The notes beneath the pieces are model-generated. The model saw only the letters and a program-made list of their open reading frames with translations, had not been told where the DNA came from and made no database searches. DNA of 61,641 bases. Source: Deltaproteobacteria bacterium (GTDB lineage Bacteria; Desulfobacterota; Desulfobaccia; Desulfobaccales; 0-14-0-80-60-11). Both the position numbers and the translations under genes were made by a program. Each line of letters starts with the position of its first letter. Within the stretch, counting starts at the first letter, position 1. Below are positions 19,526-29,880 of this stretch, piece after piece. Location of the stretch: the NCBI GenBank assembly GCA_016874975.1, contig VGSQ01000004.1, positions 1-61,641 of the forward strand, in the 5' to 3' direction.

Positions 19526-20899
19526 TCAGTTGGGGGCCGCCAAAGCGGCGCTGAGAGGACCTTCGGGAGCGGACACGCGGGGCAGGACGAAGAAAAAATT
19601 GTTCCCCCCGTCGGTGGGTTCATAGTCCACGGCGCCGCCGTGGGTCTCAATGACGTTGCGCACGAAGTACAGGCCCCGGCCCGTGCCCACCTCGCCGTTC
19701 ACATTGCTGCCCCGGTAGCCTTCGTCGAAGATGCGGGGCACATCCTGGGGGGGGATGTGGGGCCCGGTAGTGAAGACGTTGAACTTGATGCCGTCCTTGC
19801 CCGGCCCGAAAAAATCTCTGATGATTTCCCGGCCGTAGGACATATATTGTCTGCCCTGGTAGTTGTTGCGGGTGTATTTCACCGCGTTGGAAAAGAGGTT
19901 GGCGTACACCTGGGCCATGAGGCCCTTGTCCACGGACAGCGTCAGGTCCTCGTCGGGCACCCCGCCCAAGGCCACGTCGATCTCGATGCGACGTTCTTTG
20001 AATTTGGGGAGAATGAGCTTCAGTTGGGGCTCGATGATTTCACTCTGCACCCGGCAGGTGCGCCGCCGCAGCACCAGATGCCCCTTCTGGAAGTGGGACG
20101 GCCGGAACAGGGATTCAATGAAGAGGCTCACCCCCCGGTACTGCTGGTCCAGGGTCAGGTAGTCGTCCTCCATGCTCTGCACCAGGTCCCGGAACTGGAT
20201 TTGTGATGCGCGAATTTCGGGGCAGTGCTGGGCTCGGGTTTCACAAAGACATTCCAGCTCTTTGAGGATCTTGATCTTGTCCCGCAGGTGACGGAGATAG
20301 AGCTTCAGGCTGATGTTGGGAATAATGATGTTGTGTTCGATGTCGGCCACCAGGCTGTTGATGAAGCGGATGTGATGAATGTTTTGCCAGGCGATGATTT
20401 TGTTGTGCAGGTTGTAGCCCAGGCGGTTGGCGTATTTCTCTATGAAAAAGCGGTTCTTTTCGGTCAGGGAGTCCAGGGGGAAGACCTCGAACAGACCGAT
20501 CACCTGGTCCTTGGCGTAAAAGGGCAGGCGGTCCACCAAGAGCAGGTTGCCCCGGATGGGCGCCACCCAGGACTCGGCGGTGGCGTAAGGATGGCTGGCC
20601 AGCACGATGTGGGGCGGCGCCGGGGGCTTGTCTTCCCGCAGGCCCGTGAGGCTGTCCGTGACCAGATCCAGGGCGCCTTCCTCCCGGATGAGATAGAGCC
20701 GGGATTCCCACCCGAAGAATTCCTTGATCACCCCCACCGTCACCCGGTAGATGTTCTCCAGGGTTTCATATTCCTGGGCCAGGTCAAAGAAGGTTTTCAG
20801 GGCGTCGTTTTCCAGGGTGGTGAAGTCATAGTCCTGGAAAGACCGCCGCTTTTCTCTGATGCGGGCCAGTATCTTGTCGAGATCGTAAGGAACGGTCAT
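19526..20899 (-). CDS. Sensor histidine kinase, HATPase_c domain
   Basis: MAQVYANLFSNAVKYTRN (N box)..IFDEGYRGSNVNGEVGTGRGLYFVRNVIETHGGAVDYEPTDGGNNFFFVLP (G boxes); start at internal ATG. Confidence 0.82.
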   Translation of the reverse strand: MTVPYDLDKILARIREKRRSFQDYDFTTLENDALKTFFDLAQEYETLENIYRVTVGVIKEFFGWESRLYLIREEGALDLVTDSLTGLREDKPPAPPHIVLASHPYATAESWVAPIRGNLLLVDRLPFYAKDQVIGLFEVFPLDSLTEKNRFFIEKYANRLGYNLHNKIIAWQNIHHIRFINSLVADIEHNIIIPNISLKLYLRHLRDKIKILKELECLCETRAQHCPEIRASQIQFRDLVQSMEDDYLTLDQQYRGVSLFIESLFRPSHFQKGHLVLRRRTCRVQSEIIEPQLKLILPKFKERRIEIDVALGGVPDEDLTLSVDKGLMAQVYANLFSNAVKYTRNNYQGRQYMSYGREIIRDFFGPGKDGIKFNVFTTGPHIPPQDVPRIFDEGYRGSNVNGEVGTGRGLYFVRNVIETHGGAVDYEPTDGGNNFFFVLPRVSAPEGPLSAALAAPN

Positions 20900-20919
20900 A
20901 CGAACGGTTTCCCAGGCGC

Positions 20920-21480
20920 TCAGGCCGGGCGGGCGTAGCGGCGGCGGCCTTCTTCGTACAGGTCGCCGCCGTGGCAGTCGTTGATGACGATGGCGGGAAA
21001 ATCCTCCACCACCAGGCGGTGGACGGCCTCTGGACCCAAGTCCGGGAAGGCCACCACCCGGGCCTCCCGGATGCACCGGGAGATGAGGGCGCCGGCGCCG
21101 CCGGTGGCCCCCAGATACACGGCGCGATGGCTCTGCAAGGCGGCCAGCACCTCAGCAGAGCGCTTGCCCTTGCCGATCATGGCTTTGAGCCCCAGCCCCA
21201 GCAAAGTGGGAGTGTAGGCGTCCATGCGGGAGGCGGTGGTGGGGCCGGCCGCGCCGATGACCCGGCCGGGCGGCGCCGGGCTGGGACCCACATAATAGAG
21301 AATCTGTCCCTGCAAGTCCACCGGCAGGGGCTGCCCTGCCGCCAACAGGTCCATCAGGCGCTTGTGGGCCGCATCCCGGGCGGTGTACAGCACGCCGCTG
21401 ACCAGCACCGCGTCGCCCGCCGTCAGCCGCAACACGTCGGCGTCGGTCAGGGGGGGAAGCAGCTTCACCGCATCCGTCAT
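20920..21480 (-). CDS. Class I fumarate hydratase, beta (C-terminal) subunit
   Basis: LTAGDAVLVSGVLYTARDAAHKRL..YYVGPSPAPPGRVIGAAGPTTASRMDAYTPTLL. Confidence 0.92.
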   Translation of the reverse strand: MTDAVKLLPPLTDADVLRLTAGDAVLVSGVLYTARDAAHKRLMDLLAAGQPLPVDLQGQILYYVGPSPAPPGRVIGAAGPTTASRMDAYTPTLLGLGLKAMIGKGKRSAEVLAALQSHRAVYLGATGGAGALISRCIREARVVAFPDLGPEAVHRLVVEDFPAIVINDCHGGDLYEEGRRRYARPA

Positions 21481-21488
21481 ATTCACCT

Positions 21489-22328
21489 CTACAACACCAC
21501 TTCCCGGTGGCGGGAGGCGTGACACTGGATGTTCACGGCCACCGGCAGACTGGCGATGTGGCAGGGCTGCATGAGGACATGCACGCCCAGGGCGGTGAAC
21601 CGGCCGCCCAGCCCCATGGGGCCGATGCCCAGGGAGTTCACCGCGTCCCACAGTTCGGCCTCCAGGGCCGCCAGTTCGGGATCGGGGTTGGGGGCGCCCA
21701 GTTCCCGGAGCAGGGATTTCTTGGCCAGGTAGGCGGCCCGCTCGAAGTTGCCGCCCAGGCCCACGCCCACGATGATGGGGGGGCAGGGGTTGGGGCCGGC
21801 CTCGGCCACCGTGGCCACCACCCGCTCCCTGATGCCGGCCCAGCCCTCCGCCGGCTTGAGCATGAACAGCTTGCTCATGTTTTCACTGCCCCCGCCTTTA
21901 GGGACTACCATCAGGGTGAGGCCGTCGCCGGGGACGATCTCGGTGTGGATCACGGCGGGAGTGTTGTCGCCGGTGTTCTTCCGGGTGAGGGGATGGCACA
22001 GGGACTTGCGCAGATACCCCTCGCCGTAGCCCCGGCGCACCCCTTCCTGGAGGGCGGCGGCAAAGTCGCCGCCGACGATGTGCACGTCCTGACCCACCTC
22101 GGCGAAGATCACGGCCAGGCCGCAGTCCTGACAGAGGGGGATGCGCTCTTCCCGGGCGATGCGGGCGTTTTCCAGAAGTTGCCGGAAGATTTCCCGCCCG
22201 GCGGGTGATTCCTCTTCCCGCTCGCCCCGGGCCAGGGCCGCCCACAGGTCCTGCCCCAGTTCATAGTTGGCGGCCATGGCCGCCTGCTTCACCGCGTCGA
22301 TAATCCGGTCCGTGTGAATCTGCCGCAT
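21489..22328 (-). CDS. Class I fumarate hydratase, alpha (N-terminal) subunit
   Basis: PLCQDCGLAVIFAEVGQDVHI..NTGDNTPAVIHTEIVPGDGL..KGGGSENMSKLFML. Confidence 0.93.
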   Translation of the reverse strand: MRQIHTDRIIDAVKQAAMAANYELGQDLWAALARGEREEESPAGREIFRQLLENARIAREERIPLCQDCGLAVIFAEVGQDVHIVGGDFAAALQEGVRRGYGEGYLRKSLCHPLTRKNTGDNTPAVIHTEIVPGDGLTLMVVPKGGGSENMSKLFMLKPAEGWAGIRERVVATVAEAGPNPCPPIIVGVGLGGNFERAAYLAKKSLLRELGAPNPDPELAALEAELWDAVNSLGIGPMGLGGRFTALGVHVLMQPCHIASLPVAVNIQCHASRHREVVL

Positions 22329-22470
22329 AATGGTTCGGGTAAAGGACGCCGACAGGCGGCGAGAGTGTCTGAGTCAGGGAATGTTCGCGGGAGAAATGGA
22401 AGGGCCGGGAGCCTGCCGCCCCTTCCTCCTCTCCCTTCCCGCGGAGACGTGCGCCTCAGGTGCCGGGGTG

Positions 22471-24846
22471 TTATCCCTCCAGGTCGTCCTTCAGAAACTT
22501 CTGCGTGGAGGACGGCTTCTTGGGAGAATGCTCCGACAAGGGGGTGTTTTCGGGGTAGAAGTCCTCGTCGTCGGTGGCCTCCTCGTCCCCCCGGCCCACA
22601 GGACCGCCACCCTTGGCCAGAAGGGTCCGGGAGACGGTGGGGAAGTCTTCCACCGGCTGGCCCTTCAGGGCCTCCTGCATGTAGCGGATGAAGATGGGGG
22701 CCGCGGCCTGGGAGCCCGTCTCCCGGGGACCCAGGCTCTTTTCCGTGTCCATGCCCACCCAGATGCCGGAGATCACCGAGGGCGTGAAGCCGATAAACCA
22801 GGCGTCCTTGGTGCGGTTGGTGGTGCCGGTTTTGCCGCCGATGGGCCTTTTAAGCACCCTGACCCGGGTGCCGGTGCCGTGCTGCACCACACCCTGGAGC
22901 AGATGCGTCATGATGTCCGCGCTTTCCGGGGTCATGACCAGTTTCCGCTGGGTGCTGGCCTCGTACAGGACCCTGCCGTCCCGGTCTTCGATGCGCTCGA
23001 TGAACACAGGCTCCACCAGGTAGCCCCGGTTGGGGAAGACGGAGTAGGCCCGGCTCAGCTCCATCAGAGTCACTTCCGAGGCGCCCAGGGCGGAGGAATA
23101 GTTGGGGTAGATGGGGGAGGTGATGCCCAGGGTCTTGGCCATCTGCAGGGTGGCCGGCACCCCCAGAGCCAACATCATGCGGACCGCCGGCACATTCCGG
23201 GAGCGGGCCAGGGCCGAGGCCAGGGTGATGGGTCCGCTGAAACTGTGGTCATAGTTCTGGGGGGTCCAGGCCGCTCCGGCCCGGCCGCCGGGCAGGGACA
23301 GGGGGCTGTCCTGGAGGATGGAGTTGGGCCCATAGCCCTTCTCAATGGCCGCCGCATAGATAATGGGTTTAAAGGCGCTGCCGGCCTGGCGCTTGGCCTG
23401 AATGGCCCGGTTGAAATTGCTGTCGTTGAAGTCCCGCCCGCCCATGACGGCCATCACCCGTCCGGTCTTGAAATTCATGGAGAACAGGGCGGCCTGCACC
23501 AGGGGGGCCGGTTCCAGTTCTGCGTGCCAGAGGTTGGTCTTGCGGTCGTGCCGGGTGAGGCGCACCTGGATCACGTCCCCGGCCTGGAGCGACCCGTAGC
23601 TGCTCCGGGCCCGGGCCCGGCTGCGGCCGGAACCCTCTTCCGCCACGCCGTCCAACACCCCCTGATGCTCGCCCAGGCGCAGGTGCAACCCCTGCTGCCG
23701 CTTGTCCCCCGCCGCTACCAGGGCGTAGGCCAACTGCCCTCTGCGGGGCGGATACTTGCGGTAGAAGCGGATCTGCCGCTCCTGGAAAGCCACCATGGCC
23801 TTGCCTTTCACCCGCTTCATAGGCCCCCGGTAGCCGTTGCGCTGCACCAGGCCCTCCACTCCCTCCTTGATGGCTTCCTGGGCCAGCCGGTGCAGCCCCA
23901 CATCCGCGGAGGTATAGACCTTCAGCCCCAGATTGACCACCTGCTCCCGGCCGAAGCGGTTTTCCAGCAGAGTGCGCACGTGCTCGGTGAAGTAGCCGCA
24001 CTCCTTGAGCCAATCGGGGCGCATCGATTTCAGCCTGATGGTCTGCCGCAAGGCCGCCTGCAATTGCTCCTTGGTGATAAAACCCACTTCGGCCATGCGC
24101 CGGAGCACATAGGCCTGCCGCTCCCGGGACTGCTTGGGGTTGAGGAAGGGGGAATAGCGGCTGGGGGCCTTGGGAATCCCGGCCAGCAACGCCGCCTCGG
24201 CCAGGGTCAGGTCCTCCACGTGCTTGGAGAAGAATTCCTGGGCCGCGGCCTCCACCCCGTACGCTCCCCGCCCCAGGAAAATGTGGTTCAGGTACAGGGT
24301 CAAAATCTCTTCTTTGGACAGGTAGTTGTCGATCTGATAGGCCAGCACCGCTTCCCGGATTTTCCGGCTGAAACTCTTCTCCGAAGTGAGGAGGATGCGC
24401 TTCACCAGTTGCTGGGTGATGGTGCTGCCCCCCTGAACGATCTCGCCGGCCTCCAAGTTGCGGAAAAAGGCGCGGATGATGCCGAAGATATCCACGCCCG
24501 GATGCTCGAAAAAGCGGGCGTCCTCCGCGGCCACAAAGGCCAGAATCAGGTGCCGGGGCAGACGGCTGTAAGGCACCTCGATGCGGCGCTCGGCATAAAA
24601 TTCCCCCATGAGCCGCCCATCCCGGGCATGAATGCGGGTAATCACCGGCGGCCGATATTCCTTAATGGCGGTGAAATCGGGCATGTCCTTGATATAGCGG
24701 GAATAAATGTACACGCCGGCGCCCACGCCACTCAGCATCACGGCCAATACCAGGCCGTAGAGGATCCAGCTCAACCGCCGGGCCCAGCGTTTGCGCAGGC
24801 GGTAGCGATCAAGGTCGGGCTCGTCGCCGCGTCTGAACCACTTCAT
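22471..24846 (-). CDS. mrcA: Penicillin-binding protein 1A (GT51 + transpeptidase)
   Basis: AAEDARFFEHPGVDIFGIIRA..GGSTITQQLVKRILLTSEKSFSRKIREAVLA; GSAFKPIIYAAA; GKTGTTN. Confidence 0.95.
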   Translation of the reverse strand: MKWFRRGDEPDLDRYRLRKRWARRLSWILYGLVLAVMLSGVGAGVYIYSRYIKDMPDFTAIKEYRPPVITRIHARDGRLMGEFYAERRIEVPYSRLPRHLILAFVAAEDARFFEHPGVDIFGIIRAFFRNLEAGEIVQGGSTITQQLVKRILLTSEKSFSRKIREAVLAYQIDNYLSKEEILTLYLNHIFLGRGAYGVEAAAQEFFSKHVEDLTLAEAALLAGIPKAPSRYSPFLNPKQSRERQAYVLRRMAEVGFITKEQLQAALRQTIRLKSMRPDWLKECGYFTEHVRTLLENRFGREQVVNLGLKVYTSADVGLHRLAQEAIKEGVEGLVQRNGYRGPMKRVKGKAMVAFQERQIRFYRKYPPRRGQLAYALVAAGDKRQQGLHLRLGEHQGVLDGVAEEGSGRSRARARSSYGSLQAGDVIQVRLTRHDRKTNLWHAELEPAPLVQAALFSMNFKTGRVMAVMGGRDFNDSNFNRAIQAKRQAGSAFKPIIYAAAIEKGYGPNSILQDSPLSLPGGRAGAAWTPQNYDHSFSGPITLASALARSRNVPAVRMMLALGVPATLQMAKTLGITSPIYPNYSSALGASEVTLMELSRAYSVFPNRGYLVEPVFIERIEDRDGRVLYEASTQRKLVMTPESADIMTHLLQGVVQHGTGTRVRVLKRPIGGKTGTTNRTKDAWFIGFTPSVISGIWVGMDTEKSLGPRETGSQAAAPIFIRYMQEALKGQPVEDFPTVSRTLLAKGGGPVGRGDEEATDDEDFYPENTPLSEHSPKKPSSTQKFLKDDLEG

Positions 24847-25619
24847 GGTGAACTCCCCCCGAACACGAAAACCTTCCCCCGGCCGCCCTGTCTTCAGCCG
24901 GCCGCGCCGTCACCCCGGCCGCGCGTTCCCTCATTTCCCTCAACGACTGCAGCAGGAAACGGCAGGCTTTCAGGCAGGTATATCGGCAGTCCCGCAATTT
25001 TCATGACTCCCCCCAAGACCGCCCACAGCCTGAAGTTGTTTTTCCGTCTTGCAAGACCGCCGGTTCTGCACCCCCTGGCTGACTCACCGCCGGCCTTCGC
25101 TGCCGGCGTCCTCTGCGCCACCGGGCGGGCGGCACCCGCCTTTCCGTCCCGGCAAAGTCTTGGGAGCGCGCCTTTCTTTCCCCCACAAGGGGGCCGGTGT
25201 TCTTCCGCCCTTCCGGTCCGGAGCGGTTATTGTGACCTCGGGAACAACAACTCCACAATCTCCCATCAGCCTCTCACAGGCTACATGGGGCTGGAGAGGA
25301 AATATTTTCGCGGTTCTCTTTGAGATACGACTTTAATTATACTAGAATATCAAGCAAGTATAATGATATTAATTCTGCATGAACAGGAAAAAATGTCACT
25401 TCCGGTTTCTTCCGGCCTTAACGTAACCTGAAGGAAAGCCACACGACCGCCGCTCCTGACTTTTTCCGCACCGGCCCCCCAGGTCTTCCTTGCACCGGGC
25501 ACAAACCGACAGAAGAGGCTTCCCCCGCAACACCCCCGCCCCCTCCCGGGAGATGCCCGGCATGAGAAGGCCGAACAGGCGTCCCCCGGTCCCTCTTCCG
25601 CCCGGACCGCCGGCGACCC

Positions 25620-26246
25620 TCAGGGTTGGACGGCATCCACCTGGTAGCTCAGTTCGTAGCTCCCCCAGTCCTCGCTGGTGACGCCGCTCCTGGCGCTCCC
25701 CTGATAGCGGTCCCGGCCGGGGGCGATGGTCACCTTGACCAGTCCCTCCTCCCCGCTCTTCAGCACCCCGGCATGCACCGCCGCCCCGGCCAGGTCCGAG
25801 TCCAGGGTGTAGAAGTCCGTGCCCCAGACGGCGCCGCCGCCGATCTTGCCGGTGACCTTGAAGTACATCACCTCACCCGGCTGCAGGTTCTTAAAGCTGG
25901 ACAGATTGCCCGGGTTGGGCAGAATCTTGGCCCCCTTGAGCTTGGCCGCAATCTTCAGATGCTTGATCCGGTCCCGCACCGCCACCGCGCCGTCCAGGTT
26001 CCCCGCCTTGGTGAGGGCTTCCAGGAGGGCCTGCAGGTCGGCGAAAAGCTTCTCCCGCCGGGCGGCGATGTCCGCTTCGGCCTTTTTCAGCGTCTCCGCT
26101 TCAAAGACCTGGAATTCCTTGATGAGCTTGTCCGCCTCCGCCGGCGCGCCCTGGGAGAACGCCGGAGAAGCCGCGGCCGGAGAGATGCCCAGAACCAGAA
26201 GGATGCCCAGGCGCCAAAACAGTTGCCGTTTCATGGTGATCTCCAT
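25620..26246 (-). CDS. Secreted hypothetical protein with coiled-coil segment
   Basis: N-terminal signal peptide; 208 aa; AEADKLIKEFQVFEAETLKKAEADIAARREKLFADLQALLEAL. Confidence 0.7.
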   Translation of the reverse strand: MEITMKRQLFWRLGILLVLGISPAAASPAFSQGAPAEADKLIKEFQVFEAETLKKAEADIAARREKLFADLQALLEALTKAGNLDGAVAVRDRIKHLKIAAKLKGAKILPNPGNLSSFKNLQPGEVMYFKVTGKIGGGAVWGTDFYTLDSDLAGAAVHAGVLKSGEEGLVKVTIAPGRDRYQGSARSGVTSEDWGSYELSYQVDAVQP

Positions 26247-26412
26247 CCTCCTTTGTTGTCAGCCGACCCTCTCATGAATACATGGTTCCCACCCCCGGCA
26301 AGGTGGAAAAGCGCGGCATCTTCCTGCCCGAGGCCGGAACCGCTAAAGACGCGCCTGGCTGCGCCGGGGGATAACCTCACCCCCCGGCCTCCGGTCGGCG
26401 AAGGGAGGGGGC

Positions 26413-26790
26413 TCAATCCTCGTCCGACCAAGCCCCGTCGTCTTCCCCCGGCCCCCCCGCGCCCTGAGACCCGGACGCCTCCGCCATGGCCTCGTCGATG
26501 ATCTGGTCCACCTCGCCCGGGTAGTCCTCGCCCAACTCCTGGCCGAAGCGTTTGAAGATTCGGGCCATGCTGCGGGGGTCGCGATCGTCCAGTCCGCCCC
26601 GTTCGGCCAATTCGGCCAGGCGCTCCATGCGGGTCTCTTCCGAGACGGCCACCCGGAACCGGGACATCACCCGAGTCAGGCTGCGGCCGCCACAACGGGG
26701 GCACACGGGGGCCACGGGCTGGTCCCGTTTCAGGACCAGGTGCTCCGACACCCGCCCGCAATCGCTGCAATGGTATTCATAGATGGGCAT
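26413..26790 (-). CDS. FmdB-family zinc ribbon protein
   Basis: MPIYEYHCSDCGRVSEHLV..PVCPRCGGRSLTRVMSRF. Confidence 0.9.
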   Translation of the reverse strand: MPIYEYHCSDCGRVSEHLVLKRDQPVAPVCPRCGGRSLTRVMSRFRVAVSEETRMERLAELAERGGLDDRDPRSMARIFKRFGQELGEDYPGEVDQIIDEAMAEASGSQGAGGPGEDDGAWSDED

Positions 26791-27208
26791 GAGAGGGCCC
26801 TGTCCGGGAAATTGTTTCCGTAGGGTGCGTCTTACACACCATCAGCCTGAGGGGTGGCGGTGGGCGGGGGGGGCCCAACCTGCCTGCACTTTCCTCCCCG
26901 GCTCCCAGGTGGAACCGGGAAACCCGAGATATGGGGCGGGCTTTGCCCAAGTCTGGAAGAACCTCCGGCTTCAGCCCGGCACAGGTGAGGACACCTGCGC
27001 CACCTGCGTTATTTTTGAGGCGTTGCTCCGGCCAAGCGGGAGCTTGGCGGGCAGGCCGTTTCCCAAGCCGGAGCTTGGGAACCAGAAAAAAAATGTCCCC
27101 CACTCAGCCCCAGCCCTCCCCGCCGCCGATTCATGCCAAGGGTGCGTGAGACGCACCCTACCTCAAGATTTCGGCACAATAGCCCGGCATCAAGGCGGGA
27201 ACAACATT

Positions 27209-27230
27209 CCCAAAACCCAGAACCCAAAAC
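27209..27230. repeat. Short CCCAAAA/CCCAGAA heptamer array
   Basis: CCCAAAA CCCAGAA CCCAAAA followed by CCTGACATCTGGCACCTG; same units as 49935-49990. Confidence 0.7.
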
Positions 27231-27247
27231 CTGACATCTGGCACCTG

Positions 27248-28684
27248 TCAATTCACCCGCACCCGCATTCTCTCCAGGCGCGCCACCTGCCGGCGGGCCT
27301 CGGCGTAGCGGTGGTCCCCGGGGGTCAGGTGGGTCAGGGACTTTCTGAAGTGAAACAGCGCCGTGGGGTAGGCCCGGGCCCTGAGGCTGTGCAGGCCCAG
27401 ATAATAGTGGCCCGGCCCCAGCCGGCCCTTTTCCCCGTAAAGGGTCCCCAGGTTCAGGTAGACATCGATGAAAGTGGGGTTGAGGCGGTGCATCTTTTCA
27501 AACAGCGCCAGGGCCTGGTCCGTCTGCCGCCGCTCTTGGGCGATGCGCCCCAGGTAGTAGAGAATCACGTCATCCATGGGCCTGGCCTGGGAGAGTTCCC
27601 GGAAGAGGGGCTCCGCGTCGCCGAAACGGTTCCGCTCAAAGTAGTGGATGGCCAGGTCGCGTCGGATGAGGTAGTTACCCGGCGCCAGCTTCAGCGCCGC
27701 CTGGAAAGCGGCGGTGGCCTCCTCGGAACGCTCCAGGCGGGCCAGCGCCAGGGCCTTGCCGTAAGGGTAGAGGGCATTGCGGGGGTCTTTGAGGCCTTCC
27801 TGGGTCATGCGCCGCACCATCTGGTTCGCATTACCGTAAACAGCCTCGATTTTCACGGTGAAATAGGCAAACTCCGGGTTTTGCACGGCCGGCGGCAATT
27901 TCCCCTCGTTGGCCGCCAATTGATGGGCCAGATCCACCAGACGGTTTTCCAGATCGGGGTGGGTGCTGAGGTAAATGGGAATCTTGCCCCCTTCGAACCA
28001 CCGCTGCTTGTTCATCTTATTAAAGATGGAAATCATGTCCCGGGGATGGTAGCCGGCCTTGACCATGATCCTGAAACCCACGCTGTCGGCTTCCTGCTCA
28101 TGGTCCCGGCTGTATTTCAACATGGCCGATTCCCCTGCGGCCATGCTCCCCATCAACAGCGGCTGGGCCAGGGCCCCCCCCAGAAACACCGAGGCCAGGG
28201 CGGCGATGAGAGTGGCGGCGGTGACGAGCCTCGCCTTTTCCATGATCTTCGCCATGTGGCGTCCGGAGATGTGGGCGATCTCGTGAGCCAGCACCCCGGC
28301 CAGTTCCCCTTCCCGCTCCATCATCCGCAGAAAGCCCGAGGTAATGAAGATGTAGCCGCCGGGCACCGCAAAGGCGTTCATGGACGGCTCTTCCACGATA
28401 AAAAACTGGTATTGGAAGGCGGAGGAGCCGCTCTGGGCGGACAACTTCTGCCCCACCCGGTTCAGATAGGAGATCAGGAAGGGGTCCCGGCACAGGGGAT
28501 ATTGGTTCTGCACTTCCAGGAAAAATTCTTCACCGATCTGGCGCTCCTTGTCGATGGTCAGATCGCTCAGGAAAGCCGCGGCCGGTCGGACCAGGATGCA
28601 GACCCACAGAGCGGCCAGGAGCAGGGCCGACCCTTGGTTGCCGCCGGTCCGGTTTTTCAACGGGAAGTGCTTCATGAGACTCAA
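27248..28684 (-). CDS. M48-family metalloprotease with TPR-like C-terminus (BepA-like)
   Basis: GVLAHEIAHISGRH (HExxH), GGYIFITSGFL, TPR-like repeats. Confidence 0.92.
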   Translation of the reverse strand: MSLMKHFPLKNRTGGNQGSALLLAALWVCILVRPAAAFLSDLTIDKERQIGEEFFLEVQNQYPLCRDPFLISYLNRVGQKLSAQSGSSAFQYQFFIVEEPSMNAFAVPGGYIFITSGFLRMMEREGELAGVLAHEIAHISGRHMAKIMEKARLVTAATLIAALASVFLGGALAQPLLMGSMAAGESAMLKYSRDHEQEADSVGFRIMVKAGYHPRDMISIFNKMNKQRWFEGGKIPIYLSTHPDLENRLVDLAHQLAANEGKLPPAVQNPEFAYFTVKIEAVYGNANQMVRRMTQEGLKDPRNALYPYGKALALARLERSEEATAAFQAALKLAPGNYLIRRDLAIHYFERNRFGDAEPLFRELSQARPMDDVILYYLGRIAQERRQTDQALALFEKMHRLNPTFIDVYLNLGTLYGEKGRLGPGHYYLGLHSLRARAYPTALFHFRKSLTHLTPGDHRYAEARRQVARLERMRVRVN

Positions 28685-29079
28685 GAGGGAGGCGGCGGCG
28701 CTGCCCCGAGAAACTGCTCCAGGGGCGGCCGGTGCGCCTCTGACCAGAGACCCTCCAGATTGTAAAACTCCCGCAGGGCGGGACTCAGAAGGTGGATGAC
28801 CACGTCGTTGAAGTCCAGGAGCACCCAGCTTCCTTCCTCCAGCCCCTCGGTCCCCAAGGGCCTGCCGCCCACCTCCTTCAGGGCCTGGAGGAGGTAGTCC
28901 GCCAGGGCCAGGACCTGCCGCCTGGAAGCCCCGCTGACGATCAGGAAATAATCCGCAAAGCCGCAGAGTCCCCGGACATCCAGGACCACCGGATCCAGCC
29001 CCTTTTTGTCCGCCAGGGTCCTGACGGCCGCCGCCACCAGTTCCTCCGCTCCCGGGCCTTGCTGCGGGACCTTGCGCAC
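28681..29079 (-). CDS. rsfS: Ribosomal silencing factor RsfS
   Basis: DPVVLDVRGLCGFADYFLIVSGASRRQVLALADYL..GSWVLLDFNDVVIHLLSPALREFYNLEGLW. Confidence 0.95.
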   Translation of the reverse strand: MRKVPQQGPGAEELVAAAVRTLADKKGLDPVVLDVRGLCGFADYFLIVSGASRRQVLALADYLLQALKEVGGRPLGTEGLEEGSWVLLDFNDVVIHLLSPALREFYNLEGLWSEAHRPPLEQFLGAAPPPPS

Positions 29080-29148
29080 GGGCAGTTTGCGCCTGACCGC
29101 TCTCAGTGGCTCCCCTCCTTGCCGGTGGTCATCCCCGGCCTTGGTTCT

Positions 29149-29880
29149 TTATCGGTATAATCTGTTATCAAGTATATAGCGCCGCACCGTCTCGGGCAAG
29201 AGATAGCGCACCGACCGGCCGGCCCGGGCCAGAGTGCGGATGCGGGTGGCGGAAATGTCCAGCCGGGTGGTGGCCAGGAGCAGCACCCGCGACCCCGAGG
29301 GGTGGGTGAAACCCTCCCCTCCGGCCAGTTCCTGAAATTCAGGGTGCACTTCCCCCCGGAGCACCGTCCACAAATGGCTCCGGTCGTATCCCGGCCGATC
29401 CAGCACCGCGAAATGGCTCAGGGTGAACAGCTCCCGATAGTCCTTCCAGGTGGCGATCTCCAGGATGGCGTCCAGCCCCAGGACGTAATAGAGCTCCCCC
29501 TGGGGCCCCAGCTCCCGCCGCAGGTGTCGCAGGGTCTCCACCGTGTAAGACTTCCCCGGGCGCCCCCCTTCCAGGTCGGAGACCGCCAGCACCGGATGCT
29601 CCCCCACCGCCAGCCGGGTCATGGCCAGGCGCGCCTCAAAGGGCGTCAGCCCCGGCCGGGCCTTGTGGGGCGGCGCCGCCGCGGGCATGAACCAGAGGCG
29701 CGTCAGGCCCAGGGCCTCGGCCACCTCCTCCCCCGCCCGCAGATGCCCGTAGTGGATGGGGTCGAAGGTGCCGCCGAAGATGCCCAGGCGGGAGGGCGCA
29801 TGGGCGTGGGAAGTGACGTCCACGTCGCCCCCCCAACCCTTTCCCGCTGCACCTTCAGGTCCTGATCTGGCCCGAGCCAT
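29149..29880 (-). CDS. nadD: Nicotinate-nucleotide adenylyltransferase
   Basis: [29 protein letters not shown]; true start probably internal. Confidence 0.93.
   Translation of the reverse strand: MARARSGPEGAAGKGWGGDVDVTSHAHAPSRLGIFGGTFDPIHYGHLRAGEEVAEALGLTRLWFMPAAAPPHKARPGLTPFEARLAMTRLAVGEHPVLAVSDLEGGRPGKSYTVETLRHLRRELGPQGELYYVLGLDAILEIATWKDYRELFTLSHFAVLDRPGYDRSHLWTVLRGEVHPEFQELAGGEGFTHPSGSRVLLLATTRLDISATRIRTLARAGRSVRYLLPETVRRYILDNRLYR

Noticed and set aside
22330-25323. 997-aa plus-strand ORF opposite mrcA
   Set aside because: Antisense reading of a GC-rich PBP1A gene; low-complexity composition, no recognisable motif
26783-28765. 660-aa plus-strand ORF opposite the M48 protease
   Set aside because: Antisense artefact of GC-rich codon bias
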